From positions 28,027,013-28,091,012 of the forward strand of contig CM043968.1 in the NCBI GenBank assembly GCA_014529385.2: DNA of 64,000 nucleotides. The letters run 5' to 3'. The translations under genes were made by a program, and so were the position numbers. The DNA is from Adiantum capillus-veneris (taxonomy: Eukaryota; Streptophyta; Polypodiopsida; Polypodiales; Pteridaceae). Shown here in pieces: positions 22,712 through 35,028 of the stretch (positions within the stretch are counted from its first letter, which is position 1; the number at the start of each line of letters is the position of its first letter). The notes beneath the pieces were generated by a model. It saw only the letters and a program-made list of their open reading frames with translations, was not told where the DNA came from and searched no databases.

Positions 22712-23220
22712 AGAGGGATTCAAGATGCTCTCAAAGGAGTAGAAATGTGCTTTTATTGCCCAACAATGAAGGCAAATGCATTGTATGTCAAAAGACAAAG
22801 TATGAAAGAGGAAAGCAACCTAGCCTGCTTCAACCATTGCCTAAACCTGATTCCCCATGGGAGAGTATATCCATGGATTTCATGTTTGGTTTGCCAAGGT
22901 CTATTCATGGGAATACGAGAATATGAAAAAAGTAGACCAGTTTAGTAAAAAGGAGTTCAAAAAGCTAATTAAAGTACACCATATGGCAACCCCCTTCATA
23001 TCACAGATCTTTAAGTATCATGGTCTATCAACATCCATAGTATCCAACAATGACTAGTAATGTTTGGAAAGGTCTCTTTGAGAATCTGGATAGTAAGTTG
23101 AATTTCTCATTGACCTATCACCCCAAATAAATAGCCAAAGTGAAATAGCACACTTGACCATTATTGATATACTCAAAGCCTGTGTTATAGAGGTACATCA
23201 AAGAGATCAATGGGAAAAGT
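22712..23220 (+). pseudogene. Gypsy integrase fragment, plus strand, foldback unit 2
   Basis: Same content as the fragment at 20416, with independent stops and indels. The end is shortened: a segment present in units 1 and 3 (about 20925-20955) is missing here before 23221. Confidence 0.6.
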
Positions 23221-24600
23221 GCTAGGTAACTTTAATTTAAAAGCTGATTCATTCATGGGCATCAAAATTTGAAATGGACCATAATCTCTTTTTTCTAGCT
23301 TAGCATAAGATTTTTGATGACCCATTGGGCATCCTTGTCTTCCCTTGCCTATTGTATGGCTTAGGCGTACTTTGGGAAACTAAAGCAATACCTAATATTT
23401 CTATTTGAAGGTCAAGGCTCTTATAACTTCTGTTTTTGTTGCGTGATTAATATAGCTTCCTTAATCTTATTAAAAGATTCTTTAATATCTCTATTACACT
23501 CATTAGCATCAAAGATCTTTCCAAGTGCCTTGACTATTAATGGGAGCTTGGGTCTTTCTTCAATAACTTTGAAGGATGCCTAAGCTATAGAATTATGGAT
23601 AATATTATTGTATTTTACTAAGGGAAAATACTTTTTCCATTGATAGCTTTGATCTACCTGTGTAACATAGGCTTTGACTAGATCAATAACGGTCAAGTTT
23701 TCTATTTCCCTTTGGCTATATGTCGTTTGTTGTGATGGGCCAAGGAAATATTAAACTTAGTAGATTCTCAAAGAGACCTTTCAAAACATAATTTGTCATT
23801 CCTTGGGATACTATGGTTGTTGGTAGGCATATGGTGTGCTTTAATGGACTTTTAACCGATATAAAATGTGCTTGTTTACTAAACCGGTTTACTATCATCC
23901 ATATTCCTATATTCCCATGAATAGACCTTGGCAATCCAAACATGAAGTCCATGGATATGCTCTCCCATGGGGAATTAGATATAGGCAATAGTTGAAGTAA
24001 GCAAGGTTGCTTCAACTGTCATATTTTTCTTTTTGACATACAATGCATTTGACAACATAGTCTTGTATGTTTGCCTTCATTGTTGGCCGATAAAAGTACA
24101 TTTCTACTCCCTTGAGAGTAGCTTGAATCCTTATATGACCCCCATAATAGGGAGCATGAGGCTTATACATAACTTTTTCACGCAAACTATGTGTAATGCA
24201 TAACATATTTCCATAGAGAAGATAACCATCTTGCACATTGTATGGTTCCTCTTTCTTCCCTAGAGCAATAGCTAATATTACATCTTTGAAGTCTAGATCT
24301 ATAGCATACTCATCTATCATAGATGATAGATCATTTTGAGTAGCTACTGATACAACATTCACCTTTGGTCTATGTGAAAGAGAATTGGCCACCATTTTTG
24401 TGCTTACCAAATATGTCAGCAGTATGAAAGTCACAATGTGAGAGAGTGTTTTCCCACCTCATCATTCTTGTCACTTAATTTAGTTTGCATCAAAAAGTAC
24501 TTAAGACTTTTTTGATCTGTGTGAAAAATAAATGGAATGCCTTTGAGATAATGCTTCCAGGTGTTTAACGGACATAAGATGACTTGTAGCTAGACTCTTT
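23221..24600 (-). pseudogene. Gypsy RNase H/integrase fragment, minus strand, foldback unit 2
   Basis: Two ORFs, 24434-24012 (RNase H end and zinc module with PHAPYYGGH and CIVC) and 24015-23716 (core start WESISMDFMFGLP, IWMIVNRFSKQ), touch without a long gap. This is the best preserved of the three copies. It has an extra short direct repeat of CTAGACTCTTTTCTT at about 24590. Confidence 0.7.
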
Positions 24601-24978
24601 TCTTCATATATGCCTAGACTCTTTTCTTTGTCATTTGACTCCTATTTTCATATGATATGGCATGCCCTTCTTGAAGTAACACAGCCCCAAGGCGTTGTCT
24701 ATAAGCAAGGACATCCAGTAAAAGTACAATGTAAACCTTGCAAAAGCTTACAAATGACACATGTTAAAGGAAAGGACTAGGTATGAACAAAAATGTTTCA
24801 TGTCAAAGGTAAGAACTAGGTATGAAATAACATTTTTTAGATATGCCTATATTATTTTCTTGGTCACTTAATCTCCTACTTCCATATAGTATGACATGCC
24901 CTTCTTGAAGCAACATAGCCCCAAGGGATTGTCTATTATAAGCAGGGACATCCAGTTAAAGTACGATGTAAACCTTAT

Positions 24979-25500
24979 AGAGGGATTCAAGCTACTCTCA
25001 AAGGAGTAGAGATGTGCTTTTATTCCCCAACAATGAAGGCAAATGCATTGTATGTCAAAAGAAAAAGTATGAAAGAGGAAACAGCCTAGCCTGCTTCAAC
25101 CATTGCCTAAACCTGATTCCCCATGAGAGAGTATATCCATGGATTTCATGTTTGCTTTGCCAAGGTCTATTCATGGGAATACGGGAATATGAAAAAAGTA
25201 GACCGGTTTAGTGAACAGGCGTTCAAAAAGATCATTAAAGTACACCATATGGCAACCCTCTGCATATCGCAGATCTCTAAGTATCATGGTCTACAAACAT
25301 CTATTGTATCCAGGAATGACTAGTAATGTTTGGACAGGTCTCTGTGAGAATCTGGATAGTAAGTTGAATTTCTCACTGACCTATCACCCACAAATAAATA
25401 GCCAAAGTGAAATAACAAACTTGACCATTATTGATATACTCAAAGCCTGTGTTATAGAGGTACATCAAAGAGATCAATGAGAAAAGTATGTGTCCTTAGT
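24979..25500 (+). pseudogene. Gypsy integrase fragment, plus strand, foldback unit 3
   Basis: Nearly identical to the unit 1 fragment over its second half. TYHPQINSQSEITNLTIIDILKA is readable within one 89-codon ORF (25211-25480). Broken by stops upstream. Confidence 0.6.
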
Positions 25501-26900
25501 AGAATATGGGTAGAATAAGTGTTAGGTAACTTCAATTTATAAGCTGATTCATTTATGGGCTTCAAAATTTGAAATGGACCATAATCTCTTTTTTCTAGCT
25601 TAGCATAATATTTTTGATGACCCATTGGGCATCCTTGTCTTCCCTTGCCTATTGTATGGCTTAGGCGTACTTTGGGAAACTAAAGCATTACCTAATCATT
25701 TATTTGAAGGTCAAGGCTCTTATAACTTTTGTTTTTGTTGCGTGATTAATATAGCTTCCTTAATCTTATTAAAAGATTCTTTAAGATCTCTATTACACCC
25801 ATTAGCATCAAAGATCTTTCCAAGCGCCTTGACTATTAATGGGAGCTTGGGTCTTTCTTCAATAACTTTGAAGGATGCCTAAGCTATAGAATTATGGACA
25901 ATATTATTGTATTTTACTAAAGGAAAATACTTTTTCCATTGATCGCTTTGACTCAGCTGTGTAACATAGGCTTTGAGTAGATCAATAACGGTCAAGTTTT
26001 CTATTTTCCTTTGGCTATGTGTCATTTGAGTGTGATGGGCCAAGGAAAAATTCAACTTAGTAGATTCTCAAAGAGACCTTTCAAAACATAATTTGTCATT
26101 CCTTGGGATACTATGGTTGTTGGTAGGCATATGGTGTGCTTTAATGGACTTTTTAACCGATATAAAATGTTCTTGTTTACTAAACCGGTCTACTATCATC
26201 CATATTCCTATATTCCCATGAATAGACCTTGGCAATCCAAACATGAAGTCCATGGATATGCTCTCCCATGGGGAATTAGATATAGTCAATGGTTGAAGTA
26301 AGCAAGGCTGCTTCACTTGTCATATTTTTCCTTTTGACATACAATGCATTTGGCAACATAGTTTTGTATGTTTGCCTTCATTAATGGCCCCTGATAAAAG
26401 TACATTTCTACTCCCTTGAGAGTAGCTTGAATCCCTATATGACCCCCATAACAGGGATCATGAGTCTTATACATAACTTTTTCACGCAAACTATGTGTAA
26501 TGCATAACATATTTCCATAGAGAAGATAACCATCTTGCACATTGTATGGTTCCTCTTTCTTCCCTAGTGCAATAGCTAATATTACATCTTTGAAGTCTAG
26601 ATCTATAGCATACTCATCTATCATAGATGATAGATCGTTTTGAGTAGCTATTGATACAACATTCACCCTTGGTCTATGTGAAAGAGCATTGGCCACTTGT
26701 TTTGTGCTTACCAAATACGTAAGCAATATGAAAATCAAACTATGAGAGAGTTTTTTCCCACCTCATAATTCTTGTCACTCAATTTAGTTTGCATCAAAAA
26801 GTACTTAAGACTTTTGTAATCTATGTGAAAAACAAATGGAATGCCTTTGAGATAATGCTTCCAGGTGTTTAAGGCACATAAGATGATTTGTAGCTTGTTT
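25501..26900 (-). pseudogene. Gypsy RNase H/integrase fragment, minus strand, foldback unit 3
   Basis: ORF 26738-26313 covers the RNase H end and the zinc module, with a small insertion (QGPL before MKAN). ORF 26316-26068 covers the core start. One extra T at about 26150 shifts the frame relative to units 1 and 2. The remainder down to 25501 matches unit 1 with very few differences. Confidence 0.7.
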
Positions 26901-27589
26901 TCATATATGCCTAGACTCTTTTCTTCGTCATTTGACTCCTATTTTCATATGCTATGGCATGCCCTTCTTGAAGTAACACAGCCCCAAGGCGTTGTCTATA
27001 AGCAAGGGCATCCAGTAAAAGTACAATGTAAACCTTGCAAAAGCGTACAAATGACACATGTCAAAGGAAAGAACTAGGTATGAACAAATATGTTTCCTGT
27101 CAAAGGTGAGAACTAGGTATGAAATAACATTTTTATATATGCTTAGATTATTTTCTTGGTCACTCAATCTCCTACTTTCATATAGTATGTCATGCCCTTC
27201 TTGAATCAACATAGCTCCAAGGCATTGTCTATTATAAGCAGGGACATCCAGTTAAAGTACAATGTAAACCTTGTAAATGCTTACAAATGACGCATGTCAA
27301 GGGTAAGAGTTAGGTATGAAAAAACAACTTTCATAAAGATATTTGTTCAGTTTTGACTCTAAGATTTCTTTTTAATGTTCATAAGTTTTTTTCTAAGTGT
27401 ATACATACAATAAATCATGCTTCCAGCAGACATATTTTTCTCAAGCCTACTATGAAATATGATTATTGGCTAAGTAGATTATGTGCTTGCAAAAACATAG
27501 TCTCTCAAGCTCCAAGTAGACTATGCCAATTTACTCAACAAGATGTAAGGGCCCTACTCCATATTCAAGGATGATTATGTATCTTCACT

Positions 27590-28085
<496 letters not shown>

Positions 28086-28969
28086 TGGGATTGTTGAAGC
28101 CATACTTAGCAACTTCCTTATTTTTAGTCAAATGTTTGTAAGTTCAAGCTTTATTCAGTAATTTTGTAATGCAAAAGAAGTGAAACCTCTTCAGATCATG
28201 GGTGGGTGTTATCCCAAGGAGTTGTATCATTTTGAATATGTTCAATGAAGGAGAAAAGAGAGTTTTTCACCTGTGTACTGTGTCCATGCTGTTCTAGGTA
28301 ATCTATTTTTAGTCACTGCGTAGTCACCTATTTATTTCTTCATTCTAGTTTTGGTCCTAAGGCATTGTTTGTAAATGCTGTGAATGGTGCACTTAGAGTA
28401 GACGTGTATGTATCTTTTGGCAATCTCCCACAACCCCAATAATACTTGGCGATCCCATTGATTGTGGAGAGTATTCAATCGGCAAATTGGGCAATGGGAT
28501 TGATTAGGGCTAATGGAGACTGAAATTGATGAGTTCCTGAAGTAGTTTTCTCATTGGACTAAAGAGGAAGAAAGAGAGGAGTATAAAAAATTCTTTTGGA
28601 TGCATATTTTGACTTACTCCCATATGACTAGAGATATAACATTGCGCTAAGAATTCATCAGTATTGAGCCAGTCGTTCTATTCCCTTTGGGGCCTACAAG
28701 AATTTAAAAAAATGCATGAGTGGTTCAGGTAACCAGTCAACAATCACCACTTATGGAACCAGATTTTAGAAGAGAAGATGGGATGCTTGGCTAGATGCTC
28801 AAATTCAAAGATCAGGGGGAGACCCAAGGGATGATATCCTTGAAGCTATAGTGATCATAGAATTTCCACCAATGATTGAGGGGACAGAGTCATAAGAGTC
28901 CAACCATACAAGGGGAAACCAAAAATAGGAAGCAAGGGAAATTTCATCACCTAAGCCATAAGAGTAGGG
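28086..28969 (+). other. Probable LTR end, leader and degraded gag start
   Basis: No clean ORF. TTGGCGATCCC at 28445 could be a primer-binding site, in which case the LTR ends near 28440. Plus-strand peptide fragments rich in charged residues (28500-28960) with many stops probably belong to the gag N-terminus. Confidence 0.35.
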
Positions 28970-30330
28970 AAGGACCTGAGAAGCTCCTAACAGGGTTATC
29001 CACCAATTTCTTGGAGTTCAAGAAGTCCATCAATTTTTGAAGGCAAAGAAACAATTGAATTCCATACACCTTCATTGGTATTAGCCCCATTACCACCTCT
29101 GACATTTAGCCCATTGGGAGGTCAACTACCTCCTCAATCACCAGAAATGGCTCAACCACCACTCAATCCTAAAGTAGGGGTAGCAAAATTCAGTGGGAGA
29201 GGATCCCATGATGATGACAGTCATGTGGGGTAGTTTGAGACTAGGTGGTTTGCAAGTGGTTATGAGGTGTTATACAATGATGCAATCAAGAAGGATCAGT
29301 TTGTAGCAACTTTGCAAGGGAAGGCTATGATATCATTCATGCAATATAGAATAACAGACTTTCTAGATTATGACAATTTGAAAAGAAGATTTCTGGCAAG
29401 ATTCAGGGCAGAGAAGACACCTGAAGTGTCTTGAACAAAATTATGAAAGTTAACAAAAAGATTTATTGGTGGAAGACTATGCACAACAATTCAAGAATTT
29501 GACAAATAGATTGCAAACAGATCAAAGACCATTTTGGGAGAAGTTGGGTGATTACTTTTGTAGAGGGCTCAAGCAGGAATTCAAGAGTACAGTTTCACGT
29601 TATGCACCTCTCACCCAACCACAGGACTTTGAGAATTTGGTAGATGCAGTAAATGAGATCTGAAAGAAGGTATGGGACAAGTGAGTAGAAGAAGACCAAG
29701 AAGGAGAAATCTAAGTAGGATTTGGATATTGAACAGGAAGATGCAGATGAAGATGATGATGATGATGATGATTAAAGAATCGATTTAGATGAAAATTTAG
29801 AAACTGATGAAGAGGATGATGATACATGGAATGCAAAGAAGAAAAGGAAGTCAAAGAAGAAGGAGGCCAAGTCAAAGAAGCAAAAGAGAGGGAAATAAAA
29901 AAATGGAAAATCGGATCATTAAGACTCTTCAAGCATTAATAGATTGATTTTGGAAAAGTTGAAGAACCTCCAACCTTCAGTATTTACAAATACTCCCAAG
30001 CCACCATTTTGTCAAGTATGCCAAAGACCCGAACATGATTATGATAATTGTTATTATAATCCTAATTTCATGGGAAGGAGGTTAGCATACATACTTGCCA
30101 AGATGGACTCAAGGGAAAATGTGGTGGCACCACAAACCTTTAGTCCTAAATTTCAAAATTTAGGTCCAACAAGAGCATTTCACTAGGGAAACTCGCAAAA
30201 TGTACAGAGGTACCGCTATAGAATAACCCATCTCAACCTTGCATCTATTCTGGAACATTGGGACACATATAGGGACCTACATGTAACATGTGGTGTAAGC
30301 ATAGAAATGAGAGGAGAATTCTAATAGTAA
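28970..30330 (+). pseudogene. Ty3/gypsy gag with zinc knuckle
   Basis: The capsid-like gag core is readable as VAKFSGRGSHDDDSH, FVATLQGKAMISFMQY and LKRRFLARFRAEKTPEVS (about 29170-29430). After a frameshift it continues as VEDYAQQFKNL and FCRGLKQEFKSTVSRYAP (29466-29663). An Asp/Lys-rich linker follows (29700-29900), then CQVCQRPEHDYDNC, a complete CX2CX4HX4C knuckle (about 30013-30054). A second knuckle near 30240-30300 has lost its second Cys. Gag packages the element RNA. The reading frame is broken by several stops. The Tat-like element inserted further down cuts it off from any pol. Confidence 0.8.
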
Positions 30331-30559
30331 ACTATACACCTAAAAATTCAGGAGCAGGTTTATCCAATGATGGAAGAATGAAGGCATCTGCTCAAGTCAA
30401 TGTAGTACTCTTGGCAGAGATTCCCCTAGGAGTGGAGTAGGTACAGATTAATTCAATAGAAGAAAGTTGGAAGTGCAACCCTGAGATAGTCTATACAGGA
30501 GTGTTGATAGGAGGAGGTGACACCTTACATTTCTTTCAATGTGAGGCAAGCAGATACGC

Positions 30560-30621
30560 TGTGAGCAGTATGGAAACACACACAACGCCTCTATAATCAC
30601 CTGACACATACTCTTGGGATA

Positions 30622-30665
<44 letters not shown>

Positions 30666-31654
30666 TGGGGCACCACTCGGCTTATACAACCCACTTGACC
30701 GAGACAGGGAACACACAGATGGAGTGAGAGGAGAAAGACTTTCCATTTGCCCACTCAAAACACACACACATACACACACACAAATAGCGCACACAATATG
30801 GATTAAATATGCCAGATACAATCACAAATTTGAGCAGAGGCTTCACTCTCACAGGAGAAACTTACACAACCAAAAAAATTAAAAAAACAATGAGGAATTT
30901 TGCAAAATGGATAGCACCATTGCATTTGGAACGGCCAAAACCCCCAGTCTACAATATCAAAGTGCTCAAATCCGAGCTCGGATGAGCAAGTTATTGGCCA
31001 AAACAGGCTCCAAAAATAGCAAAAATTGAGTTACAGCTGTTCATCCTCTTCTCTCCACATTTTTTTGGTTTTTTTTCAGGTTTTTCACTTTCCGCACTTC
31101 AGTTTATCCCTTGGCACCTTTGGCCTTTTGATTGACCTCAAACGGACCCCGAACAGGCCAAAAAATGGCCACGCAGTGCGTTTTTGTTACCTTTCTACAT
31201 CCATCTGCACACTTGGCACTCAACTTTTCTCAATAATGCATCCCGCAATCATGTGAAGTGGCCCCCAAATATAGTTCTCATGATGACGTTTTTGCATAAT
31301 TCATCACAAGAAAACACTCCCGTTGTGTCCTCGCTTATCCACGTGCAAGTCTTGATCCCATTCGACTTCCTGACGCCACTGGATGTCATCTGATGCACCT
31401 ACTTACCTCATGGTGTGACCCTGGTGATATCTTCCTTGAGAAGTTTTATGCTCCACCAAATCCTCCTTATTATAGAAAAACACACTACTACTGGTGACAA
31501 TGAAAATTGATGTACTATGTACACACTGTCCTAGCTGTACACATGTGGGGCCCACGTAACCACCTAGCTCTGGAAAATGGGCAATCCTTTATTTGATGCA
31601 CCATGCATGTATATTTACATATGCGCAATCACTTCTTCCAAAGAACTCCTAACA
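30560..31654 (-). repeat. 3' LTR of the Tat-like element
   Basis: On the minus strand it begins TGTTAGGAGTT at 31654 and ends at 30560 with CA. It contains an (AC)n run at about 30623-30662. It matches the right LTR through long identical stretches (for example CCGAGCTCGGATGAGCAAG). It is 33 bp shorter, mainly because a segment near 34085-34150 of the other LTR is absent. Confidence 0.85.
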
Positions 31655-31829
31655 TAAATTACCCATCCCCTAGCATGCTAGATCATTCAGGATCAACAGC
31701 AGCAAAAAGAGATATGAGACTCGCCGCATCACAGGTCTCCTCATCCCTTACAGACATTACTTGTTCTGCAAACATCTCATCTTTCTCCACCATCATTAAT
31801 CTAGCATAATATAATTTAATATGCAATCC

Positions 31830-32180
31830 ATTTTCCCTTGACTAATGTAGAATCCCATCCAGGTTAGCCACCTGATATATACCATTTGGAAAACACTCAA
31901 CTACCTTAAAAGGGCCTTCCCACTTAACTTGAAACTTCTTTTGGAACGTCTTGTCCAGCTTACTGTTGTAGCGCAAAAAACAAGTCATGTTTCTTGATAC
32001 CCTTACTTTTGACCTTTTCATTTATCTTTTTTAAAGCCTTATCTTGGATTTGTCCATAATGTTCCAATGCGCTCATTCTATCCAATTGAACCTCTTGTAA
32101 TTGTAAGAGCCTCTCTTTGAATGCATCACTGGACTGCCCAAGCAACTTCTCTAACATCTTGACCGTAGCCAACTCTACTT
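31830..32180 (-). pseudogene. Post-integrase C-terminal domain of the Tat-like element
   Basis: Minus ORF 32172-31960 (LQEVQLDRMSALEHYGQIQ) leads, after a frameshift, into KFQVKWEGPFKVVECFPNG and GIYQVANLDG, the usual tail after a gypsy integrase core that helps position the complex on DNA. It ends about 180 bp before the 3' LTR. Confidence 0.65.
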
Positions 32181-32289
32181 ACACAGGCAATAGTGCTTCC
32201 TTTCTATATACCAAATGAAATGGAGCAAACCCTGTACCTGTCTTCATCGAAGTATGGTAAGACCATAATGCACTAGGCAATTCCAAATC

Positions 32290-32967
32290 TCAATTCTTTC
32301 CTTGGTGGTATGTCACTTTTGAAAGAATTTGTACCAACTCACCATTGAATCTTTCATTTAAGCCATTACATTGTGGATAATAAGGAGTGGTATACCGGTG
32401 CCTAATCTTCATCTTCACGCATAAAAAGTCTAATAGTTTAGCTCTAAATCTTGGCCCCTTATCTGAAAGTAGCTCCAGTGGCACCTCAAACTTGCAACAT
32501 ATTTCATCGTACACAAATTTTGCCACATCCTTTTCAGTGATTTGTTTTATTGCTGTAGCCTCTGCCCATCTAGAGAGATAGTCCACTGCAGTCAAAATAT
32601 AGCTTTTGCCCCTGCTTGTGATAGGTAACGGGCCTATTGCATCAATCCCCCACTTTTCAAACACATCAAATGCCATCATGGTCTTTCGTATCTCTGGCTT
32701 CAACACTCTCTTCCCAAATGCTTGACATCTATTGCAATACCTACGCCAATGGTGAACATCCTTGTGCAAACCAGGCCAGACATACCACTCTTGCAAGATC
32801 TTATGCAAGGTGATCTTTAGAGCAAAATGTCTGCCACATGCGCCTTCATGATTCTCTTCCAACACTCTATAAAGCTCCTCCCACCAAGGTACACATCTCA
32901 ACATGAGATCAGCCCCTTTCATGTACAAGACATCACCAATCAATTTGTACTTGGATGCTCTATGCAT
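32290..32967 (-). pseudogene. Integrase of the Tat-like element
   Basis: A 225-codon open frame on the minus strand. The zinc module shows HEGACGRHF and CNRC. The catalytic core shows D in WGIDAIG, D in LSDKGPRF and E in GLNERFNGEL, so all three acidic residues are present. The N-terminal methionine context (MHRASKYKLIGD) is inside the polyprotein and not a real start. It follows the RNase H with a short gap. The core looks intact, but without RT or protease the copy is not autonomous. Confidence 0.85.
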
Positions 32968-33009
32968 AAAACCATACTTCTTAGACTTCTGAATGTCCTT
33001 AGGAATGAT

Positions 33010-33440
33010 TCATGTTAGCAAAAACTCCTCTTCTTGAGCCAAACTCTCGCAGCCATGATAAAGAGGTAGATTAGTCCTTAACACAAATAGCTCCCCAATC
33101 ATGCTTTGAGCTGCTTCATGTGCCTCTCCATTTAGAGCACGTTCAATGTATCTGATGCTCCATGCTTCAAACTTTTTTAGCAGGCCCTCAATTCTGAAAC
33201 ACATTTCCTTCAATGAGGTGTTCTTGCTCTTCCACACACCCAACACTTGCTTCACAACTAACAAGGCATCACCTTTTATGCTCAACCTTCTAATCCCATA
33301 CTTCAAACAAATGTGTAATCCGGCTTCCAAAGTAGCATATTCGGTCTCATTGTTACTATGACCATCCAATTTGAACCCTCTCTTGCATACTAGCTTCCCC
33401 TTTGGATCGTAAAGTGCTATACCTACATAGCCTATGACGA
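33010..33440 (-). pseudogene. Archaeal-type RNase H of the Tat-like element
   Basis: Minus strand from about 33437: VGIALYDPKGKLV, then NNETEYATLEAGL, IKGDALLVVKQVLG and NGEAHEAAQ. This pattern (ETEY, GD, a final acidic/His motif) is that of the extra RNase H (RVT_3 type) found in the Tat lineage beside the usual one. It is upstream of the integrase, as in that lineage. Confidence 0.75.
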
Positions 33441-33900
33441 GGTCACAAAAAGAGTGCTCCAGTCACCTGTATCACCAAAAGGATCTCACATTTGAGAATC
33501 CCCCAGCTCAATAAAACCTCACCACGACCCTCTCACAAAGGTTTATGCAAATATCATATAATCAAGTCTCAAAAATGACTATCTTCCAGACCAAGTCTCA
33601 GAAATGGCTGGGACTGCCAAACAAAACCAAGTATGGCTTCACAAAGGCGTACAATGGTAGTATCCACAAGTAACGTGCAATACAAGACAATGCGCTCCAA
33701 CAGGCGCCAAATGATGCATACCCACAGCAATTGCAAGTCACTCCCACTTGTCAGTATATAACTCTACTCCAGCTACCTGTACCTATGTGAATCACTTGTA
33801 CATGTACTTGTACCATGTAACCTGTAATTTGTAATCTGTAATCTTAAATCTTGAAGTTGAAGGAACTCGAAGAAGATCCCCTATGGGGGCGCCAAAAGAA
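33441..33900 (-). other. Deleted internal region and primer-binding site
   Basis: No coding sequence remains. On the minus strand TGGCGCCCCCATAGGGGATC starts at 33894, six bases from the 5' LTR end, and is the candidate primer-binding site. Everything from gag to RT must have been lost between here and 33440. Confidence 0.55.
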
Positions 33901-35028
33901 TGTGAGTAGGATGGAAACACATACAATGCCTCTATAATCACCCAACACACATCTTGTGATAATACACACACAGACACACACACTAACCACTCGGCTTATA
34001 CAACCCACCTGACCGAGACAGGGAACACACAGATGGAGTGAGAGGAGAGAGACTTTCCATTTTTCCACTCAACACACACACACAAATCATCTCAAAGGAG
34101 GAAGACTTTTGATGCTTAGATACAATCCAGCTTTGACCGACACCAATGGGGCAAATAGCTCACACAATATGGATGAAATATGCCAGATACAATCACAAAT
34201 TTGAGCAGAGGCTTCGCTCACAAGAGAAACTTACACATCAAAAAAAAAAAAAAAAAAAAACAGGAAAACAGTGAGGAATTTGGAAAAATGGACAATGCCA
34301 TTGCGTCCGGAATGGCCAAAAACCCCCAATCTGCAATATCAAAGTGCTCAAATCCGAGCTCGGATGAGCAAGTTATTGGCCAAAACAGGCTCCAAAAACA
34401 GCAAAAACTGAGTTGCGGCTGTTCATCCTCTTCTCTCCACATTTTTTTGGTTTTTTTTTTAGGTTTTTCAATGTCCACTTTATCCCTTGGGCACCTTTGG
34501 CCTTTGATTGACCTCAAACGGACCCCAAACAGGCCAAAAAATGACCATGCAATGCGTTTTTGTTACCTTTCTACATCCATCCGCACACCTACCACTCAAC
34601 CTTTCTCAATAATGCATCCCGCAATCATGTGAAGTGGCCCCCAAATATAGTTCTCATGATGAACTTTTTGCATAATTCATCACAAAAAACACTCCCGTTG
34701 TGTCCTCACTTATCCACGTGCAAGTCTTGATCCCATTCGACTTCTTGACGCCACTGGATGTCATCTGACGCACCTGCTTACCTCATGGTGTGACCCCACT
34801 GATAGCTTCCTGAGAAGTTTTATTCTCCAGCAAATCCTCCTTATTATAGAAAAACACACTAATATTGGTGACAATGAAAATAGATGTACTATTTACACAT
34901 TGTCCTAACTGTACACATGTGGGTCCCACGTAACCACCCGGCTCTGGAAAATGGGCAATCCTTTATCCGATGCACCATGCATGTGTATGTACATATGCGC
35001 AATCACTTCTTCCAAAAAACTCCTAACA
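33901..35028 (-). repeat. 5' LTR of the Tat-like element
   Basis: On the minus strand it begins TGTTAGGAGTT at 35028 and ends at 33901. It carries a poly-A run of about 21 bp (34240-34260) where the sister LTR has only a short A-rich stretch. Confidence 0.85.

Larger units (their letters stand above)
20416..27310. repeat. Tandem array of three ~2.3-kb foldback units
   Basis: The landmark AGAGGGATTCAAG recurs at 20416, 22712 and about 24979, and CCCATTGGGCATCCTTG at about 21062, 23321 and 25622, giving periods of about 2.26-2.30 kb. Each unit carries a plus-strand integrase fragment followed by a longer minus-strand RNase H/integrase fragment, so each can fold back on itself. Units 1 and 3 are almost identical around 20930-21600 and 25490-26160, while unit 2 has extra changes and a short deletion. 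Confidence 0.8.
30560..35028 (-). mobile_element. Tat-like Ty3/gypsy element, internally deleted, nested
   Basis: Two direct LTRs (30560-31654 and 33901-35028) enclose 2246 bp. On the minus strand the order is 5' LTR, primer-binding site, RNase H, integrase, 3' LTR. Gag, protease and RT are missing. The 4 bases before the left end (30556-30559) and after the right end (35029-35032) are both ACGC, consistent with a target-site duplication. It interrupts the gag-bearing gypsy element. Confidence 0.8.
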
